DNA of 10,346 bases from Planctomycetota bacterium (lineage in GTDB: Bacteria; Planctomycetota; Phycisphaerae; Phycisphaerales; Phycisphaeraceae). Made by a program: the position numbers and the translations under genes. Positions 7,252-10,346 of this stretch are shown here, one piece after another; the first letter of the stretch is position 1, and each line of letters opens with the position of its first letter. The DNA is taken from NCBI GenBank assembly GCA_029267795.1, contig JAJUHR010000037.1, forward strand, positions 1 to 10,346, read 5' to 3'. Under the pieces are notes generated by a model that did no database searches, was not told the DNA's origin, and saw nothing but the letters and a program-made list of their open reading frames with translations.

Positions 7252-7287
7252 GCACACAGCAGCCTTCGGCATGCTGTGTGGCACCCA
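7252..7287 (-). repeat. Right REP-like hairpin (inverted copy)
   Basis: CACACAGCA (7253-7261) pairs with TGCTGTGTG (7272-7280), a 9-bp stem. Inside it GCC/GGC can add three more pairs around a TTC loop, with one unpaired A (7271). Read on the minus strand it starts with the same TGGGTGCCACACAGCA as the left copy, then diverges in the loop. On that strand it lies 47 bases or more past the manA stop and could act as a 3'-end structure for manA. The transposase stop codon (7249-7251) abuts it. Confidence 0.78.
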
Positions 7288-7334
7288 GCACCCGGCCCTA
7301 ACCGCCGCCCAGCTGCGCCCCGAGATCGTCAACT

Positions 7335-8381
7335 TCACGCGATTGGCTCAGCCAGGGCTTGCGGGAACGTCACCTCCAGCCACGCGGTATCGCGGTCCAG
7401 AGCCACGTGGGCGTCTTCCATGCCCGCCGGCAGCAGCAAGGTTTGTCCCTGTTCGAACGCCACCGGTTCGACCCCTTTCGCAGAACGGATCCTCCCGCTG
7501 CCCTGGAGCACCACCCAAACCGCGGGCTGGTCGTAAGGGATCTCCTGCTCGTACCCCTCGGTCATACGCACCTTGTCGATGCGGAAGTGGTCGCACGTGA
7601 TCAGGCGGGTCACCGTCGTGAACAAGCCGGCGATGTGCGAGCGCTGCTCGGCGCGGCGGGTGTCCGGAGGCCCCCACTCGATGCACTGTAAGGCCTCTTC
7701 CACGTGCAGCTTCCGCCCGCTGCGCCCCCAGTCGTATACCCGAAACGTCGTGTCGCTGGGCGTCTGGATCTCCGCCACCAGAACCCCTGCCCCTAGGGCG
7801 TGGCAGGTCCCGCTGGGCAGGTAATGACAGTCCGCGGCTTTCACCGGGACCTTGACCATCAATTCCTCGACCGTGCCGCGGGCGATCGCCTCGCGGAGGT
7901 CCTGCGGCCTGACGCCAGCCCGGACCCCCTTGTAGATCGCCGCCCCGGGCTCCGCGTGCACGATGTACCACGCCTCGCTTTTCAGGTGAGACCCGGGGTG
8001 AAGCCGGGCGTATGCGCGATTCGGGTGCACCTGCACGGAGAGGTTTTCCGAGGCGTCAAGGAACTTGACCAGCAGCGGGAACCCGCCATCCGCCGTCGGC
8101 TGCAGCCGCCCCATCAGCCGCGGGCCGTGCTCGGCGATGACCTCGTGCAGGGTGCGCCCAGCCAAGGGTCCGTTGGCGATGACGGACCGCTCTGCCCCGC
8201 CGCCGGCCCCGCTGGGCGAGGACGCCGCCAAGTCGGCCAGCTCCCAGGACTCGCCGATCTTTGTCGTGCCGTCACCGGGGAGCTTCCTGCCCAGCTTTTC
8301 CAGCCTGCGGCCGCCCCATACTTTTTCCTTGTAGATGGGTTGAAACTTGAGCGGATACAGCGGAACACTTGGTCGAAACAT
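7335..8381 (-). CDS. manA: Mannose-6-phosphate isomerase, class I (short type)
   Basis: This zinc enzyme interconverts mannose 6-phosphate and fructose 6-phosphate, linking glycolysis to GDP-mannose and surface-glycan synthesis. The 348-residue protein opens with PLYPLKFQPIYKEKVWGGRRL (within 7-27), typical of the short Bacillus-type class I enzymes. Expected zinc ligands are present: Q117 and H119 in SVQVHPN, E136 in LKSEAWYIV and H194 in LPSGTCHALG. FRVYDWGR (213-220) contains R214, the expected catalytic arginine. The C-terminal cupin half has WVVLQGSGRI and LLLPAGMED. The start at 8381 is supported by GAGG (complement of 8388-8391) six bases upstream. A Gly/Ser/Ala-rich loop (about 53-64) is a small insertion. 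It converges on gnd and diverges from the Tyr/Pro-rich secreted protein gene. It may use a promoter in the 173-bp gap on its right, but no clear hexamers were found. Confidence 0.95.
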   Translation of the reverse strand: MFRPSVPLYPLKFQPIYKEKVWGGRRLEKLGRKLPGDGTTKIGESWELADLAASSPSGAGGGAERSVIANGPLAGRTLHEVIAEHGPRLMGRLQPTADGGFPLLVKFLDASENLSVQVHPNRAYARLHPGSHLKSEAWYIVHAEPGAAIYKGVRAGVRPQDLREAIARGTVEELMVKVPVKAADCHYLPSGTCHALGAGVLVAEIQTPSDTTFRVYDWGRSGRKLHVEEALQCIEWGPPDTRRAEQRSHIAGLFTTVTRLITCDHFRIDKVRMTEGYEQEIPYDQPAVWVVLQGSGRIRSAKGVEPVAFEQGQTLLLPAGMEDAHVALDRDTAWLEVTFPQALAEPIA

Positions 8382-8471
8382 TCAAAACCTCGCAGCCTGT
8401 GATTCCGCCAGCCGGCGCTGGTTCGTTTTCAAGTAAGAACCCGTGCAGGGATCGCAGAACCATCCCCCCAT

Positions 8472-8487
8472 CGTACGCCGTACGTAC
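8472..8487. repeat. Cluster of CGTAC palindromic units upstream of the secreted-protein gene
   Basis: Within 16 bases CGTACG occurs at 8472-8477 and 8479-8484, and GTACGTAC (8480-8487) is a perfect 8-bp palindrome. The cluster sits between two divergent genes, 68 bases before the start at 8555 and 91 bases from the manA start. It could be a regulator-binding site, but no known operator was recognised. Confidence 0.3.
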
Positions 8488-8498
8488 TTATAGAAGGT

Positions 8499-8527
8499 TT
8501 GATCCCGGGCCATCCGACGCAAAGAAT
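8499..8527 (+). promoter_or_regulatory. Weak candidate promoter for the Tyr/Pro-rich protein gene
   Basis: TTGATC (8499-8504) and AAGAAT (8522-8527) are separated by 17 bases and each matches four of six consensus positions. Transcription would start near 8534, giving a short leader that contains the strong SD. This is a pattern match only; an extracytoplasmic-function sigma promoter would look different and cannot be excluded. Confidence 0.22.
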
Positions 8528-8542
8528 AACGTATCACTAGCG

Positions 8543-8550
8543 AAGGAGGT
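8543..8550 (+). promoter_or_regulatory. Strong ribosome binding site
   Basis: AAGGAGGT is close to the full anti-SD complement and is the strongest such site in the window. It lies four bases before ATG 8555 and decides that start against the longer upstream open frame, which has no signal peptide at its front. It suggests the small secreted protein is made in quantity. Confidence 0.85.
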
Positions 8551-8554
8551 TGCC

Positions 8555-9256
8555 ATGTTAGCCCGCCGCGCATTAGCAGCGTCGTCCGTTGTTTCCACTG
8601 CGTTTCTTTGCTTGACCGTCGCAGCCACCCCCGCTTTTGCGGAGGGCAGTGGGCGGCCACGAGCAGCTGCCCCCGAGCCAACGCCTTACCCCGTTTACGT
8701 GGTGACCTCCTCGCGGACCACGACTCAGACCGCACGCGCGATCATGGGCACGTCCGCCCCCATGCCCGCCCGCTGGACGAGCCCACAGCCTGTTGCGGTG
8801 CGCTCTGACCGAGGTCCAGCCGGCGTTGTGGCTTCTTCCAGCTCTGCCCGCGTGGTGACTTCTCCGTCAGCCTACGCGGCTCGGGTGCTCGCGGCAGAGC
8901 AGGATGAACCCGATGGTGCGTTGCCGCCCGAGGACTCATCTAACGTTACCGGTCGGACTTATAGCATAACCACCAGTCGTGGATACCAGACTCAGTGGCC
9001 CGGTGATACCAGCGGATCGTACTACCAGCCAGCCCAGAGCTACGGCTACTCCCAGACTTACGTCGCGGGCGCGTACCACTACCCCCCGAGGTACTACCCG
9101 CAGCCGACGTACTACCACCGCGGTTACCGGTGCTCGCCCCCACGGGTGGTAGTCGTCTACCCGCCCCCGCCGCCTGTGGTGTGCTTCCCCCGGCCTATCT
9201 ACTACCCTCCTCCGTGCCCGATCGGCAGCGGGGTTTCGATCCAAATCCGGTTTTGA
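8555..9256 (+). CDS. Secreted Tyr/Pro-rich protein of unknown function
   Basis: I do not recognise this 233-residue protein. It has a clear signal peptide: MLARR, then a hydrophobic core (about 6-26), then a cleavage site ATPAFA|EG after residue 29. It has no lipobox. The mature part is low-complexity: a Ser/Thr/Ala/Arg-rich half (30-145), then a Tyr/Pro-rich half (about 150-220) with YHYPPRYYPQPTYYHRGY and VVVVYPPPPPVVCF. Three cysteines (193, 210, 221) lie in this second half. The end SGVSIQIRF alternates polar and hydrophobic residues and finishes in Phe, resembling the final strand of outer-membrane proteins; that is inference. Small exported proteins with such Tyr/Pro runs are common in Gram-negative genomes but mostly uncharacterised. 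A surface, cell-wall or outer-membrane-associated role is plausible. The start is fixed by AAGGAGGT. It diverges from manA and is followed by a hairpin. Confidence 0.8.
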   Translation: MLARRALAASSVVSTAFLCLTVAATPAFAEGSGRPRAAAPEPTPYPVYVVTSSRTTTQTARAIMGTSAPMPARWTSPQPVAVRSDRGPAGVVASSSSARVVTSPSAYAARVLAAEQDEPDGALPPEDSSNVTGRTYSITTSRGYQTQWPGDTSGSYYQPAQSYGYSQTYVAGAYHYPPRYYPQPTYYHRGYRCSPPRVVVVYPPPPPVVCFPRPIYYPPPCPIGSGVSIQIRF

Positions 9257-9293
9257 CGGGGCAGCCTGGACAATCCCCTGAACCGCGATAGTA

Positions 9294-9331
9294 GCACGGT
9301 CGCCGGGTAACCCGCTCCCGGTTGATCGTGC
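9294..9331 (+). terminator. Stem-loop downstream of the secreted-protein gene, possible terminator
   Basis: GCACGGTC (9294-9301) pairs with GATCGTGC (9324-9331), with one G-T pair. Inside, CCGGG (9303-9307) pairs with CCCGG (9317-9321) around a 9-base loop, for about 13 pairs in all with a small internal loop. It starts 37 bases after the stop at 9256. A C-rich stretch and not a T-tract follows, so factor-independent termination is uncertain. Confidence 0.4.
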
Positions 9332-9372
9332 CCCTGCTCCCCCAAGCGAAGCTGGCGACCCTGGATATTGCG

Positions 9373-9378
9373 TATACT
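9373..9378 (+). promoter_or_regulatory. Candidate -10 element for ispG
   Basis: TATACT matches the -10 consensus at five of six positions and stands out in a G+C-rich gap, 64 bases before the ispG ATG at 9437. No recognisable -35 hexamer lies at the right distance; TTG at 9368-9370 places a TG one base too far for a standard extended -10. Confidence 0.4.
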
Positions 9379-9390
9379 GTGGGATTAAGC

Positions 9391-9417
9391 GAGCCCGACG
9401 GTACCGCGTCCGGGCTC
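9391..9417 (+). promoter_or_regulatory. Hairpin in the ispG leader
   Basis: GAGCCCG (9391-9397) pairs perfectly with CGGGCTC (9411-9417). ACG (9398-9400) and CGT (9407-9409) extend the stem past one bulged C, leaving a 6-base loop. If transcription starts near 9385 from the TATACT box, the hairpin would sit at the very 5' end of the ispG mRNA and leave the start codon free. It could stabilise the message. It matches no riboswitch known to me. Confidence 0.45.
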
Positions 9418-9436
9418 CGTCCACCGGGACCCAGCC

Positions 9437-10346
9437 ATGATCCAACGCCGCAAGACCCGCCAGGTAACCATCGGCGATGACCAGCACGGGTGCATCAAGA
9501 TCGGCGGTGACGCCCCTGTCTCTGTCCAGACCATGACCGCCGGCTACACCTACGACGTCGACCGCTGCGTGGCGGAGATCCACAAGCTCGCCGCTGCGGG
9601 AGCCGACTTGGTCCGCGTCGCTGTGCCGGAGCGCAAGGACACCCAGGCCCTGCACCACATCATCCCGCAGGTCAGCGTGCCGATCGTCGCCGACGTGCAC
9701 TTCCACTACGAGCGGGCCCTGGAGGCGATCGAGGCCGGCGTCCACAAGATCCGCCTGAACCCCGGTAACATCAGCGACCGCCAGCAGGTCCTGAAGGTCA
9801 TCGATGCCTGCAAGGAACGCCGCCTGCCTATCCGCGTCGGCGTCAACGAGGGCTCGATCGTCGAGCGCAAGGATAAGCAGAAGCGCATGAAGGAGCTGGG
9901 CGCGGTCTTCTCCGACAACAAGCACGGCCACCTGATGGCGATTATGATCGCCAAGCTCGAAGAGTACCTGGACATCTTCTACGAGCGCGACTTCTACGAC
10001 ATCGTGATCAGCGCCAAGAGCATCGATCCGATGCTGGTGATCGATGTGTACAGCGAGATCTCCAAGCGGTTCGACCACCCGCTGCACCTAGGCGTGACGC
10101 ACGCCGGCCCGAAGGAGACCGGCACGATCCGCTCCGTCGTGCCCTTGGGCGCGCTGCTGACCCGCGGCATCGGTGATACCCTGCGGATCAGCTACGCGAA
10201 CGACCCGGTATACGAGGTGGAGGACGGCCTGGAGCTGCTGTACGTACTGGGCCTGCGTGAACGCCGCGGGGCTGAGCTGATCGCCTGCCCGACCTGCGGC
10301 CGCATCCAGGTCGACCTGTTCAAGCTGGTGCAGGAGGTTCGCAAGA
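9437..10346 (+). CDS. ispG: 4-hydroxy-3-methylbut-2-enyl diphosphate synthase (IspG/GcpE), C-terminus beyond window
   Basis: IspG is the 4Fe-4S enzyme that converts MEcPP to HMBPP in the non-mevalonate (MEP) isoprenoid pathway. From ATG 9437 the frame stays open for 303 codons to the window edge. The TIM-barrel part is recognisable: VSVQTMT (28-34), AGADLVRVAVP (54-64), PIVADVHFHYERALEAIEAG (82-101), KIRLNPGNI (104-112), RVGVNEGS (133-140), ISAKS (191-195), LHLGVTHAGP (216-225) and GIGDTLRIS (244-252). The first two cluster cysteines are C284 and C287 in ACPTCGR. The third cysteine and the glutamate ligand should lie beyond the window. A weak SD, GGGA (9426-9429), precedes the ATG by seven bases. 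The gene stands alone after a 180-bp gap and probably has its own promoter (see TATACT at 9373). Confidence 0.95.
   Translation, partial: MIQRRKTRQVTIGDDQHGCIKIGGDAPVSVQTMTAGYTYDVDRCVAEIHKLAAAGADLVRVAVPERKDTQALHHIIPQVSVPIVADVHFHYERALEAIEAGVHKIRLNPGNISDRQQVLKVIDACKERRLPIRVGVNEGSIVERKDKQKRMKELGAVFSDNKHGHLMAIMIAKLEEYLDIFYERDFYDIVISAKSIDPMLVIDVYSEISKRFDHPLHLGVTHAGPKETGTIRSVVPLGALLTRGIGDTLRISYANDPVYEVEDGLELLYVLGLRERRGAELIACPTCGRIQVDLFKLVQEVRK

Larger units (their letters stand above)
6638..7287. mobile_element. RAYT/REP unit: broken Y1 transposase gene between inverted REP-like palindromes
   Basis: The boundaries are the outer ends of two inverted copies of TGGGTGCCACACAGCA (6638-6653 on plus, 7272-7287 on minus). 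Each copy forms the foot and first arm of a hairpin. Between them is a single transposase-like gene of the REP-associated tyrosine transposase class. RAYTs are known to be flanked by the palindromes they recognise. The interior is visibly poorer in G+C than gnd or manA, which fits acquired DNA. The unit sits exactly in the gap between two convergent genes and harms neither. No target-site duplication was recognised outside the repeats. Confidence 0.75.

Noticed and set aside
8369..8554. N-terminal extension of the secreted protein to an upstream GTG
   Set aside because: It would overlap manA and place the signal peptide internally. The AAGGAGGT site at 8543-8550 fixes the start at ATG 8555.

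Overview
The window is G+C-rich bacterial chromosome carrying mostly conserved housekeeping genes. Several genes lack a clear Shine-Dalgarno (SD) sequence, the proteins carry Pro/Ala-rich extensions, and a lysS-lolC-lolD cluster lies beside a Lol-type outer-membrane system. This suggests a Gram-negative-type bacterium. My best guess is a planctomycete, perhaps of the Phycisphaerae, but that is an inference from protein flavour and not from a marker gene.

Layout from left to right. Positions 1-252 hold the start of trmB (tRNA m7G46 methyltransferase) on the minus strand. It diverges from rplS (ribosomal protein L19, 439-894). A 155-bp gap leads to lysS (lysyl-tRNA synthetase), followed 24 bp later by a LolC/E-type ABC permease and 2 bp after that by its LolD-type ATPase. 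These three look like one operon. Next is gnd (6-phosphogluconate dehydrogenase, 5083-6603). It converges on manA (mannose-6-phosphate isomerase, 8381 to 7335, minus strand). Diverging from manA is a gene for a small secreted Tyr/Pro-rich protein of unknown function (8555-9256). The window ends inside ispG (non-mevalonate isoprenoid pathway, from 9437), which has its own candidate promoter and a hairpin in its leader.

The most interesting part is the gap between the convergent gnd and manA genes. A compact element of about 650 bp (6638-7287) consists of a REP-associated tyrosine transposase (RAYT, Y1/HUH family) flanked by two inverted copies of a REP-like palindrome. The copies share the 16-base foot TGGGTGCCACACAGCA. 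The transposase reading frame is broken by a -1 shift at a run of five A residues (7104-7108), just before the YIHANPV motif that carries the family's catalytic tyrosine. The element therefore looks recently inactivated, unless the shift is recoded or is a sequence error. The two hairpins also lie 41 and 54 bases past the stop codons of gnd and manA, where they could act as 3'-end structures for the host genes.

I found no CRISPR array, tRNA, rRNA, toxin-antitoxin pair, phage gene or defence system. Apart from the RAYT/REP unit and the Tyr/Pro-rich secreted protein, the window is ordinary core genome.
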